A stretch of DNA of 64,000 bases from Candida dubliniensis CD36 (lineage: Eukaryota > Ascomycota > Pichiomycetes > Serinales > Debaryomycetaceae). The notes beneath the pieces were generated by a model. The model was not told the DNA's origin. It saw only the letters and a list, made by a program, of their open reading frames with translations, and made no database searches. Positions 1-9,635 of this stretch are shown here, in pieces (the stretch's first letter is position 1; each line of letters opens with the position of its first letter). Made by a program: the position numbers and the translations under genes. The DNA lies in the NCBI RefSeq assembly GCF_000026945.1, contig NC_012862.1, positions 1,356,501 through 1,420,500 on the forward strand. Reading direction: 5' to 3'.

Positions 1-489
1 TTTAATCTACTATTTTTTAATATATCTTTCTTATGCTTGTAATGTATTTTGATAATGGTAGAGATCAATATTTGTCATTGTTTCTACATTATATGGTAGC
101 ATTCGGTTTGTGGTGATGAAGATAGTTTATTGTACTATTCAGACTATAAGGGATTCGAATTCTTCCTTATTACCGGTATGGTTGTCATCACTACTTTATT
201 ATCTCTTGTCAATTATGATATTCTAATGATTGGCAACACCACCCTAAGTTGAGGTATTGCCATGCGACTTGTAAAACCGTCGGCAAATACCCACACCAGA
301 AAAAACGAGAAAGTCAAGTCCTTTCTCGTGCAATTTTGTAAACGTATTTTTTTCTCCCTCCCTTTTTCTTTGTTCTCTCACACACAACCACTCAACTTTT
401 CCCCCTCCCTCCCTCCCCCCGTTTATTTGTAAATAACTTAGTACATTGATCTTAACCAATTCATTACTACATTCCCATATAATCCCAAA
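1..489. other. Intergenic region upstream of FYV10
   Basis: No gene is visible. The 3' part, from about 340, is pyrimidine-rich with C/T runs around 400-420 and probably contains the FYV10 promoter and leader. The last plus-strand ATG before the gene is at 262. A TGTAAATA octamer lies near 428 but in the 5' region, so it is not read as a Puf3 site. Confidence 0.6.
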
Positions 490-2157
490 ATGACAGAACC
501 AACTTTGAATTTCCATATACAAACCCATCAAAACCAATTCAAAATCCCTCATGAATTGATTAAGAAGAATTTTAAACTTGTGCAAAAGCTAATTGAAAAG
601 CAAAGGAAACAACTACTTGATGATATTAATAAGATCAAGAAATGTAAAACTACATCACCCAGTTTTAAATTAGAATTAATTCAAAAATTGATTAGGAATT
701 TTGAAAGTTTTATGAAAAAACTACAGAATTTTATTACTAAAGATGAAGAATTTCGATCAAGATTACTTGCAAGGTTAGAGAATCTAGCTGAATTACAACA
801 ATATGTGATAACCAATAATGACAATCAAGACGGACAAAATCACGAAGAAGGTGGTGACAACAACAATAACACTACCACTACCGATGATGATAAATTATTG
901 GATTTCCATAATCCTAACTTGATAAATTGGTACCGTGATCAAACTAATTTACTTATAGTTGATTACCTAATTAAATCAAATACAAGAACTAAATTTAATG
1001 ATATGGGAGAAGACGAAGAACCAGAAAACATTGGACTATTATTATTAAAGAACTTATCTAAAACAAATCCTAAATTGTTAAAATTGATTGATTATGATTT
1101 ATTAGAGAATTTCAACAAAGTGTTTGTTTCCATTATTAATAATCATGATTTATCTTTGATTGTTGCTTGGTTTAATGAAAATAAAAATCTTTTGAACAAA
1201 ATCAACTCCAATTTGGAATTTGAAATCAATTACTGTAAATTTTTGACATTAATTGAGAAAGGTGATATCAATGAGGCAATTAATTATTCACGGGAAAATT
1301 TATCTGCTTATGGTAATAAAGAAAATTATCAGCAAACACAAGCTAGTAATGGTAATAACAGCACTACTAATGGAGATACAAGTAATGTCAATCATCTAAC
1401 TGATTTGGAAAGATTAAAAGGGTTAGGAGGATTGTTAGTATTTAGATCAATGGAAAGTAATAACCACAATGATTTAAATAACTCAAATTCAAATGATATT
1501 CCATTATCAAGCAAATTAATGCTCAACTCAACTCCATTCAAAGATTATCAAAAACTATTATCAAACGAGAGATGGGAGAGTTTAGCCCAATGTTTTATTG
1601 AGAACTTTACTAAGCTATACGGAATAAGTAAAAATTTCCCAATCTATATTTATCTTTCTGCTGGGTTATCAAGTTTAAAAACAAAGTCTTGTTACCACAA
1701 TGTTGAAAACACTATTTTCAAACATTTCGTTGGTAAGGATACAGATGATGACGGCGATGAGAAGTTGGTAGATGAAGAGGTAATAGATAGGAACTTGTCA
1801 TTTGTATTGGCAGAAGCAACTACCAGCAATTCTGGTAAACTGTTATTGAATGATCCAAAATATCGTGGTCCAAATCATTATTACAAACTTTTAAATAAAA
1901 TTAACAATTGTCCAATTTGTTCTCCAGAATTATTCAAATTAAGTCAAAACTTACCTTATGCACAATTGATTACCAGTATATTCAACAATCCGTTCAAATT
2001 ACCCAATGGTAATATATACCCATTTGATAAATTATTGGCTCCAACAGATAAATATTTATCGGAAAAGAATACATTATTAAGAGCAAATAAAGTTAAAGAT
2101 CCTTTAACAAGAGAAATATTTACCATAGATAGTTGTGTAAGAGTTTTCCCAGCATAA
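490..2157 (+). CDS. FYV10: GID/CTLH E3 ubiquitin ligase subunit Fyv10/Gid9
   Basis: A 555-aa protein recognised as Gid9/MAEA, a core subunit of the GID/CTLH ubiquitin ligase that in yeast degrades gluconeogenic enzymes when glucose returns. The N-terminus is a long basic helical region (about residues 20-100). The middle holds LisH/CTLH/CRA-like helices interrupted by low-complexity Asn/Thr inserts (about 115-135 and 285-300). The C-terminus (474-555) is the GID-type RING-like finger, opening with Cys-Pro-Ile-Cys at 474-477 and carrying the LPNGNIYPFDKLL block typical of the family. The usual His/Cys ligands of the second half are not obvious. In S. cerevisiae Gid9 pairs with Gid2 as a RING-like dimer. 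It ends only 24 nt from the convergent BMT5 stop. The identification rests on family recognition and is good. Confidence 0.88.
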   Translation: MTEPTLNFHIQTHQNQFKIPHELIKKNFKLVQKLIEKQRKQLLDDINKIKKCKTTSPSFKLELIQKLIRNFESFMKKLQNFITKDEEFRSRLLARLENLAELQQYVITNNDNQDGQNHEEGGDNNNNTTTTDDDKLLDFHNPNLINWYRDQTNLLIVDYLIKSNTRTKFNDMGEDEEPENIGLLLLKNLSKTNPKLLKLIDYDLLENFNKVFVSIINNHDLSLIVAWFNENKNLLNKINSNLEFEINYCKFLTLIEKGDINEAINYSRENLSAYGNKENYQQTQASNGNNSTTNGDTSNVNHLTDLERLKGLGGLLVFRSMESNNHNDLNNSNSNDIPLSSKLMLNSTPFKDYQKLLSNERWESLAQCFIENFTKLYGISKNFPIYIYLSAGLSSLKTKSCYHNVENTIFKHFVGKDTDDDGDEKLVDEEVIDRNLSFVLAEATTSNSGKLLLNDPKYRGPNHYYKLLNKINNCPICSPELFKLSQNLPYAQLITSIFNNPFKLPNGNIYPFDKLLAPTDKYLSEKNTLLRANKVKDPLTREIFTIDSCVRVFPA

Positions 2158-2181
2158 TTGCATTACATTATATACGTCTAG

Positions 2182-3213
2182 CTAATCATCACTATCACTA
2201 TCGTCATCACCATTACCATTTTTGCTTCGTTTTGCTGCATCCTGTTTAGTAAATTTTTCAAATATATACATTCTAGCATCTCTTTCACTTGCTGGTTTAG
2301 TAGTGTCTTTCATACTTGTAGTTCTACGATGATGGTATTCAGGGAACATTGACCAATCAAACTTACCTGACCTTTCTACTTTCCATCCTTGACTTTTACC
2401 TAATATTTTGATACCCCAAGAATGATATGGTTCACCTTCAAACATCGAAATAATAATTTTCCCCATTGACGAAAATGAGCTACTATTAACACTACTGGAA
2501 GTGTTATATCCAGATATAGTATCACTATTAATTACATCAAACAATTGTTGACAATTCTTAAAAAACAGTAACATTAATCGTTGATGATCACGGATATTTC
2601 TATCAACATCTTTTATTCCTTTCCCATTATGAGGAAAATTAAACATTATATAATTCAAATTACCATAATCCTTAAATAATTTCAATTTTTTCACTTTACT
2701 AACATCATTACTGTCATTATGTTTCCCTCGTTTTATTTTATTAGGATTTAATTTTAAACTTTTTAATAAATTTGTCCCATCAATTTCATGCATGACTGTT
2801 ACTCCTAAATTTTTCAATTCTTCAATTATTTCATTGGCATTTTCATATTTATTTATTAATTCTTCAAATGAATCAAAACTAGTAGCAATTAAATTCTCTG
2901 GTTGAATGAAATTTTGTAATACTAAGGACTTAGCATATGAAAAATCCCCTTCTCCAATCAATAATACTTTATCATTTCCATATTTATTGAATGGCATTAA
3001 ACCTTTTGTGTTTGTTCCTTGTTGGTGGGCTTTATTGTGTTTTCGGGCAAGTTTCGATGTCTTCATGGATTTTAATTTATCCAATTTATTTTGTTTAGAG
3101 ATTTCAACATTTTTAACAGTTTTCAAGTTTATTTTTTCACTATGTTGATGTCGTATAAGTGCACCTTTTAACCCTTTTGCTTGAACTGATTTACCCTTTA
3201 ATTTTCTTGCCAT
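2182..3213 (-). CDS. BMT5: 25S rRNA (uridine-N3) methyltransferase Bmt5
   Basis: A 343-aa nucleolar methyltransferase of the DUF2431/Rossmann-like family. Yeast Bmt5 makes m3U in 25S rRNA. The N-terminus (1-70) is Lys/Arg-rich, as expected for nucleolar targeting. The SAM-binding loop is VLLIGEGDFSYA with GEGDFSYA at 87-94. Family blocks YIMFNFPHNGKG (about 188-200), RDHQRLMLLFFKNCQQL and FEGEPYHSWGIK follow. The C-terminus is acidic. The ATG at 3213 begins a MARKLKGKS-type end. The upstream strand carries GATGAG motifs resembling the PAC element of ribosome-biogenesis genes. It is tail-to-tail with FYV10. Confidence 0.88.
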   Translation of the reverse strand: MARKLKGKSVQAKGLKGALIRHQHSEKINLKTVKNVEISKQNKLDKLKSMKTSKLARKHNKAHQQGTNTKGLMPFNKYGNDKVLLIGEGDFSYAKSLVLQNFIQPENLIATSFDSFEELINKYENANEIIEELKNLGVTVMHEIDGTNLLKSLKLNPNKIKRGKHNDSNDVSKVKKLKLFKDYGNLNYIMFNFPHNGKGIKDVDRNIRDHQRLMLLFFKNCQQLFDVINSDTISGYNTSSSVNSSSFSSMGKIIISMFEGEPYHSWGIKILGKSQGWKVERSGKFDWSMFPEYHHRRTTSMKDTTKPASERDARMYIFEKFTKQDAAKRSKNGNGDDDSDSDD

Positions 3214-3232
3214 GATTGGATGGTGGTTGTTA

Positions 3233-3262
3233 GAGATGATGAGATGACGAGATGATGATCAT
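3233..3262. promoter_or_regulatory. PAC-like GATGAG cluster upstream of BMT5
   Basis: GATGAG lies at 3238-3243, inside a purine-rich stretch of repeated GATGA units 20-50 nt upstream of the BMT5 ATG. The PAC core (GATGAG) is a known promoter element of yeast ribosome-biogenesis genes. A T-run follows at about 3292. Simple-repeat character makes chance occurrence possible. Confidence 0.4.
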
Positions 3263-3480
3263 CACATCAAAGAAAGGGTTGCAAACAGATTTTTTTTTCT
3301 TCCTCTCTTATTTAGATTTTGTGAAGAAATAGTAGAACGTGTACCAACCATTAATAGACACAGGTGCCAATAATAGTCTACTTGATGCAATTCTACAGAA
3401 CAAAATGATTAATCAATATATATATGCATATATTATACTCTAAACTAATTATTATGCTTTAAATAAAACAATTAATTGAA

Positions 3481-5760
3481 TCACAAATGTACTTGTGCTT
3501 CGGCAATGTTGAATTGGGTGGTGCTATTGTTTTCATTATCGCTATCGTCATTATCAAGAAGGTGGTCGCTTTCTGTACCATCATGGATATTCACAAGTGA
3601 ACTATTAGATGACTCTATATCATCATCTTCTTCTTCTTCTTCATCATTTTCATCGATATCAGCATCAGTATCAGTTTTAGTTTCACTTTCCTCATCACCT
3701 TCGCTGTTACTTAACGACCCAACTAAATTGTTCCTCTTAAGTTTGTCTTCATTGCTGGCTTTTTCTTCTGTTGCTTCTTCTTCATCAGACACATCTTGTA
3801 AAACTTCTTTGAATCCATCATCATATTCATAAAATAGCATAAAAGTACCTTGACCACTCAACACTTCTTCCTCTGTGACCACATAAACAGATTCATCACT
3901 TATTCTCCACCATGTACCTCTAAACTTACGATAACAAATATAATGACCATAATTATGAGTCCCATAATGAGATATGACTGCCTTTAAATTATATAACAAT
4001 TTAGAATTCAATATCAACTCATTCTGTGGGTTACTTGTCAAATCGGTAGCCACTGTGGCAGTAGTGATTGTTTCTGATTCATATTTTGATTTATCAAATC
4101 CAGTTGAGCTTGTTGATGAGTCTGATGAATCGGATGATTTTGGAGACGTTGATGAAGGTGATACAAGTTCCTCATCAGACTTTTCAATTGACTCATTTCC
4201 ATTGGATTTTTCTGATAATACATGTTCATCCTGTTTTCTAAATGGTAACCTTGCATCCATATTTATATCTTTAGGTTCGACAATAAATGGTGACAAATTG
4301 AGTTTGCTTGGAAAGGAAACATTGCTTGGGTTCTTAACTATCATATATGTTCTTGGATCAAACACTGAACGATTAATATGAATGCACAATAATGGTGGAG
4401 GGCGGTCTAACATTATTTGTTTAGATTTTCTACTTTTCTTAATTTGTTTTTTAATGGTCAATTTTTCGAAAACTTCATCAGTTATACAATGCTTGTTCAA
4501 TTCAATCTCAATTAATTCTAATCTTTTTTCAAATTGAGATATCAATTTGTCAGAATTATCTGACTTATTTTTCAATTCTTCTAAAGTTTCTTTTAAAAAA
4601 GTTCTGGTTTGTATTAATCCACATCGATTACAATTCACATCTTCAATGACTTCAGGATTTATCCATTCATTCAACAATTGAAATAAATCAAAGCCAGAAT
4701 AATATGAAGATGAAGTGCTTGGTAAGTTTAAACTCAATCCACTTATCACTGAATAACGAATACCACCAACTTCACCACAAGTCAAACACCCAATACGTTC
4801 TGCAGAAATCCCATCAACTGGTGTTATTAATTCTAATGGCAACACTTTGTGTTCAGCATCATTCAAATTAGGATCAACTTGTGCTGCTGGTACATATACT
4901 GTACCTAGTTTACCCAATTTGTCACAACCACTAACAACTTCACTCTTTATATTTCTAACATCAATAAATTTATTTTTCCCATTATTATTGTTATTTTGCA
5001 GTTTCTCATTGTTCATGTCCTCAGGTTCAGGCGTTGGCAATCTTGAAGAACTCATTTTTTTGTATTCTCTTTCCAACAAATTCATTACTAGTTGATAAAA
5101 CTCTTGAGCATCTTCTTGGTTATAACCACTGAAAAAATTTTGTTTAGGACCATTAGGCATTTTATTTAATAATGGTTTGGTACTGAATTCTTTACCTCTT
5201 GAACCATATTTCCCATTAATATTATCTAACAATTTTTTCAATGCATTTGTAAAAACTAGTTCTCCTTTTGGTTGGTTGGATTTCATAGTTATTGGTTCAC
5301 CATTGGTTTTCTTATCCAATTCAATTTCAGTATATAAATACAGATCAATGAATTTCAAAAGTTCTCTTGAAGAAGCTAACGATTGAATAACAGAATTCAT
5401 AAAACATGTATTCCCGTCATTACTAATTCCTCCAATTTCACCACCATTTTTAATTGCAAAATTTTGTTCTTTTGATTTTTTTGAGCTATTGCTAAATCTT
5501 GAAAATGGTCTACTTCCAAATCTTGCTGAATTCATAATACTACGGAGAAAACGAGGTATGATATTAAATGTCGATGATAATTTTGAGCCTAATGTAGATG
5601 TTGTTGATGTAGTTAAATAATATATTGAGATAAATAGAAGTAAGGAAGTCGAAACGGTAGCAACCAATCTGTTTTTGGTGAATAAAGTCAATTTGAACAA
5701 TTGTAATAATAAAGTAAAGTTAATAATTAAGAATAAGATAATTCTTTTAGAAAGAAACAT
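3481..5760 (-). CDS. UBP1: Ubiquitin-specific protease Ubp1, membrane-anchored
   Basis: A 759-aa USP/UCH-family deubiquitinase. The open frame continues upstream to 5838, but only with a TTG codon. The first ATG is at 5760 (MFLSKRIILFLI). Two hydrophobic segments (about 8-28 and 36-52) anchor the N-terminus, as in yeast Ubp1. The Cys box GGISNDGNTCFMNSVIQSL carries the nucleophile at Cys119. The His box THNYGHYICYRKF has the catalytic His at 606, followed by WWRISDESV. Two CxxC pairs (LTCGEVGG region and NCNRCG) may form the usual zinc knuckle of the fingers. The last 100 residues are Ser/Asp/Glu-rich and end in an acidic tail. It sits upstream of nothing co-directional within 300 nt. Confidence 0.9.
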   Translation of the reverse strand: MFLSKRIILFLIINFTLLLQLFKLTLFTKNRLVATVSTSLLLFISIYYLTTSTTSTLGSKLSSTFNIIPRFLRSIMNSARFGSRPFSRFSNSSKKSKEQNFAIKNGGEIGGISNDGNTCFMNSVIQSLASSRELLKFIDLYLYTEIELDKKTNGEPITMKSNQPKGELVFTNALKKLLDNINGKYGSRGKEFSTKPLLNKMPNGPKQNFFSGYNQEDAQEFYQLVMNLLEREYKKMSSSRLPTPEPEDMNNEKLQNNNNNGKNKFIDVRNIKSEVVSGCDKLGKLGTVYVPAAQVDPNLNDAEHKVLPLELITPVDGISAERIGCLTCGEVGGIRYSVISGLSLNLPSTSSSYYSGFDLFQLLNEWINPEVIEDVNCNRCGLIQTRTFLKETLEELKNKSDNSDKLISQFEKRLELIEIELNKHCITDEVFEKLTIKKQIKKSRKSKQIMLDRPPPLLCIHINRSVFDPRTYMIVKNPSNVSFPSKLNLSPFIVEPKDINMDARLPFRKQDEHVLSEKSNGNESIEKSDEELVSPSSTSPKSSDSSDSSTSSTGFDKSKYESETITTATVATDLTSNPQNELILNSKLLYNLKAVISHYGTHNYGHYICYRKFRGTWWRISDESVYVVTEEEVLSGQGTFMLFYEYDDGFKEVLQDVSDEEEATEEKASNEDKLKRNNLVGSLSNSEGDEESETKTDTDADIDENDEEEEEDDDIESSNSSLVNIHDGTESDHLLDNDDSDNENNSTTQFNIAEAQVHL

Positions 5761-6792
5761 GAAATGGGGTGAATAGAAAAGGATGGAGGGAAAGGGAGCC
5801 ACGAGAAATAAGGCGAAAAGTATACTAATTGGATTCAAGAATGGTACGCCACTTGATAAAACAAAAGATCCAATTAAAATACTGCTTTGCTATCTATAAT
5901 TTACACCAAATTTCCTTCAATATTTGTGGGATGCTAATGAGGAACGAGAGGGGGGGGTCTGTGTAATAAATACGAGAGACTAAGATGATTTTGCAAAGGG
6001 TTTTTGTATAATTGCCGTCACACACTCTCTCTCTTGATATACTAATTAGATCTAAAACTAATGAGGTGGTTGTTAGGTATCTATGCTGGTTGTTGTAGTT
6101 TTACCTGTTTTTCGAATGACTCTTGAAAGAAACTAAATAGTTGTGGAAACGACTTTCACTCTATATTACCAACTGTTGTTGCAGAAAATTCAATGAAATT
6201 AGATTTCCAATTTATAATATTTTGTATGTATATATATATTTTTTTTGAATGATAAAATTGACATATTCTAATTTAAACAAAGGCAGAAGGAAGCAAGAAA
6301 AAAAATTTTTTTTTTTTGTCTTTGATTTTTCAAATTCCTGTATAACATCGACGATATCACGTGATTGGACTTTATAATCAATTTCAATTCCGTTAACAAT
6401 TACATCTCATTAAACAAGTAGCATAAGTTATATTATATATTTTATGATAAAAGATACCTAAAATTAATTGAAACCTAGTACAGTTAGATATTAGAATCAA
6501 TAAGAAAAACAAAAAAACAAGCAGAAGGAAGAATTAAAAATAGAAATGTATGGCAAAAAAAAAAAAAAATCCCTGACAAACATAGGTAGTCATCCTATAC
6601 AAGTAATTAAACATTTTGTAGAATATTAACAATCATTCTGAATAAATTCATGTTTGGAAACTAATTGCAAGTGTATATTTTCTTTCACTTATACATATAT
6701 TTCTTTTTATTTTCATTTTTTTTAGTTTTGATATTTTTGATCATTTTCACCTCTTTCCCCGTCTCCCATCTCTTTCAAAGTTCTCTCCATAG
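5761..6792. other. Intergenic region between UBP1 (5') and PUB1 (3')
   Basis: About 1 kb with no gene. It should hold the UBP1 promoter and leader and the PUB1 3' UTR. A G8 run lies at 5950-5957, TATA-like alternation at 6226-6240 and A/T homopolymers at 6298-6318 and 6556-6569. No minus-strand ATG occurs from 5761 to 6261, which would fit a leader of up to 500 nt for UBP1. Confidence 0.5.
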
Positions 6793-7320
6793 TTAAGGTC
6801 TCCCACCGGGTCCATACATTGGAACTTGATGCATATTGCCATTTCTTGGAAAGTTTTGAAACTGTGGTGGTCTTTCTTTACCCCATCCACACTTCAATGG
6901 TCTTCCATTAAGGTTGAACCCTGCTAATTGGATAATGGCCAAAGCTGCTCTCTCATGTGTATCATATTTGACAAATGCACAACCTCTTTCTGGATGGAAT
7001 TTAAAATCAACTATGAACCCAAAGTTCTGTAAAAGTGGAATCAATTCTTGCTGTTGAGTAAAATGAGCAATATTACCCAAATATACTGTTGTTTGCCAAG
7101 ATGGTGTTTGTCTCAAAACTATCTCATAAGATTGTGGTGACATTACTGGAATAGCTCCTGGACCTCCAGCCACTGGTGCACCTGCAGCATTGGCACCACC
7201 ATTGTTGTTAAACCCACCAGTGGCATTATTATTACCATTGATAGGAGTTCCTGGTCCAAGATTACCATTAGTCAAACCTTGCAACATTTGTTGTGGTACG
7301 CCATTAGCTCCATTAATTGC

Positions 7321-7356
<36 letters not shown>

Positions 7357-8286
7357 ATGTTGATCTGGTTGAGGTGGCTGTTGGCCAATGAATTGGGGGT
7401 TGGTGTTTACCAAAGGTTGAGAAAATCCATTATTATCAACATGGTTAACATTATTGAATTGTCTGAACTGACGGTTGTTATTGTTGCCGTTATTATTACG
7501 ATAACCTCTATAACCACCACCGTGTTGATTGTTGTAATGTTGTTGTTGCTGTTGTTGTTTATGGGAAGCCCAGTTACATCTAATAGCTCTACCGCAAAGC
7601 CATTCCCCATTCATGGTTTGTAAAGCCAACTCAGCATCAGATTGGTTACCAAAAGTTACAAACCCATAACCTCTTGATCTTGAAGTCTGCATATCCCACA
7701 TGACATGGGCTTGCTTCAAAGATTCAAATTTCGAGAAAGCATTTCTTAAACCTTCATCGTTTACTTCAGGACTCAAATCCCCGACAAAAATGTTGAACAA
7801 TGGCTCTTCAGTGTTGTTTGGATTACCTGCAATCGCAGCTGACTGGAAAGCCCAATTAACTTTAATTTCAACGTTATCAACAAGTCTGCCGTTCAAAGTA
7901 TTCAAAGCCATATCAGCAGCTTCATTGGTGTCGTATTCAATGAAAGCATAATTAAACCCTGCTTTATTTTTGTCATTCAAAACTTTAATGGTTTTAACCG
8001 GATTCCCGTCAACTGAAAACAATTCTTGAATCATTTCTTCACTAGCTGATTTCGGTAAGTTTCCAACGTACAAAATTTTATTTGAAACTTCGCGTCCACC
8101 TTCTTTGGCTGAAGCAGCATTTACTTGTTTTTCATCATCTTGAGAAGGAGGTTGTTGAGCTTGTTGAGATTCCTTTTCAGTTGATTCAGTTGATTGTTGT
8201 TGTTCTGGCTGCTGTTCCTGCTGCTCTTGTTGCTGCTGTTGCTCTTGGGGTTGTTCTTGAGATTTCTCTTGAGTTGGTTCCGACAT
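6793..8286 (-). CDS. PUB1: TIA-1-family RNA-binding protein Pub1
   Basis: A 497-aa protein with three RRMs in the Pub1/TIA-1 arrangement: RRM1 about 70-146 (RNP2 ILYVGNLP), RRM2 about 164-242 (NIFVGDLSP; RNP1 RGYGFVTF) and RRM3 about 401-473 (TVYLGNIA; RNP1 RGCAFVKY). The N-terminus (1-55) is Gln/Glu-rich. The RRM2-RRM3 linker is Gly/Asn/Gln-rich with a pure poly-Q stretch, a prion-like region. Pub1 binds poly(U)/AU-rich RNA, affects mRNA stability and enters stress granules. It is transcribed away from TRM12 through a 1.35-kb divergent region whose PUB1 side is a long U-rich, AUG-free probable leader. Confidence 0.92.
7321..7356. repeat. Poly-Q codon repeat in PUB1
   Basis: A run of CTG/TTG triplets on the plus strand (CAG/CAA on the coding strand) encodes the uninterrupted Gln tract of the RRM2-RRM3 linker. 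CAG and CAA are mixed, which usually slows slippage. Confidence 0.8.
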
Positions 8287-8918
8287 ACTTAATTGAATCA
8301 GTAAATTAAATTAAATTAAATTATAAATTGAGGTTTTGAAACAAAAAACAAATATATAAAAAGGAACACAAATTTTCTTTATAAACAAAAACACACACAC
8401 CCTTATGAAATATTGTAATTAACAAGGACTAATTTGAAAAAAAAAAAAATTCAAGATAAAAACTTCAAATGAATATAAAAAGGGGAATAAAAAAATGTGA
8501 ATAGGAATATAAAAAAAACAACTCGAAAATCAAATAAAAAAATGGATTCAAATCCTTAATTGATTGATAAATTAAATTGGATAAAAAAAAAGGAAGAAGA
8601 AGTTTTCTGTAGTTTCTTTTATATAAAAAAACAAGGAAAAGAAAAAGATATATATAAATAATATATTAAAAAAAATTTTGAAAGGGAAAACAAGGAAAAG
8701 AAAAGTACAATAAAGGTTTGGAAAACCGAAAAGGCAGTAAAAAAAATGTGGTGAATATTTTTGTTTGGTTGGTTGGTTGGTTGGAAAACAAAAAAAAAAA
8801 CAAAAAATAAACGCTGTTTTTTTTCTTTTCGTGATAATTTTAAATCAACAAATTTGTGTTGTTGTGTTTTAACACTAAATACACGACGACCCACGAACAA
8901 CGACAACAAATATCACCA
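8287..8918 (-). promoter_or_regulatory. Probable long AUG-free, U-rich PUB1 leader
   Basis: Reading towards PUB1 there is no ATG (no CAT on the plus strand) for 632 nt upstream of the start codon. The first is at 8919-8921. The coding-strand sequence is strongly T-rich with several poly(T) runs and five TTGG units (plus strand 8765-8784). I infer that much of this is transcribed as 5' UTR. The transcription start is not visible directly. Confidence 0.5.
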
Positions 8919-9635
8919 CATACAAAATACAAACACATACCATACACAATATAAAATATCACGTATAACCCAGAATGTTCTAACTTTTTTTTTTTCGCCA
9001 AACCAATAACATTGTTCTGGGTTTCAGCTTACTAGTTTCTATCAAAACATAACTTCAACGTTGGTATTATACTAACAAATTTGAGCGAAAAGTATGTCAT
9101 ATGTATTTAGTAGTGTTGCCAAACTTCTGGTGTAAATTGAAGGAACATTAATAGAGTATTGTGTGTAAAGTCGTATACATAAAATTAATTGAAATAAAGG
9201 ATTAGAGACAATAAAAAATATGTCTATTCTTGCAAAACCAGAACCAGAATTAAAATAGTTGCTGACGATTACTCTTTTTACTTCAGGGCTGGAACAATAC
9301 ACGAGATGGTTATAGTGACACCACTAATTTAGTTTCAAAAAATAACTGAATTTAATCAAAAAAAAAAAAAAATCCATGACATTAATACAACTTTTCGAAT
9401 GTTAAGCGAATAGGAGTTTAAATCAACATCTGTCTCGAGTTGAGTACTGTTGCCTCTAGAGATGAAGATATGTCACTTGTACATTCATCCTGGCATATAG
9501 ACCAATCCAATACACGACCAAGTCATCTCTGGTACAAATTTATTTTTTTGCAATTACTAAAGAGTGAAGAAACAAAACAGTTTTTTTAAAAAAAACAGTG
9601 GGCTTTAAGGCAAATACGTTTTTATATGTGAAACC
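8287..9635. other. Divergent intergenic region PUB1 / TRM12
   Basis: A 1.35-kb region between two divergent genes. The PUB1 half is A-rich on the plus strand. The TRM12 half (9000-9635) is ordinary AT-rich sequence with an A-run at 9358-9372. No RNA gene or repeat element was recognised. Confidence 0.6.

Noticed and set aside
113..119. Box C-like GTGATGA suggesting a C/D snoRNA near the window start
   Set aside because: No box D (CTGA) or terminal stem lies at the right distance.
140..160. tRNA B-box-like GGGATTCGAATTC
   Set aside because: No A box, acceptor stem or terminator T-run in the needed positions.
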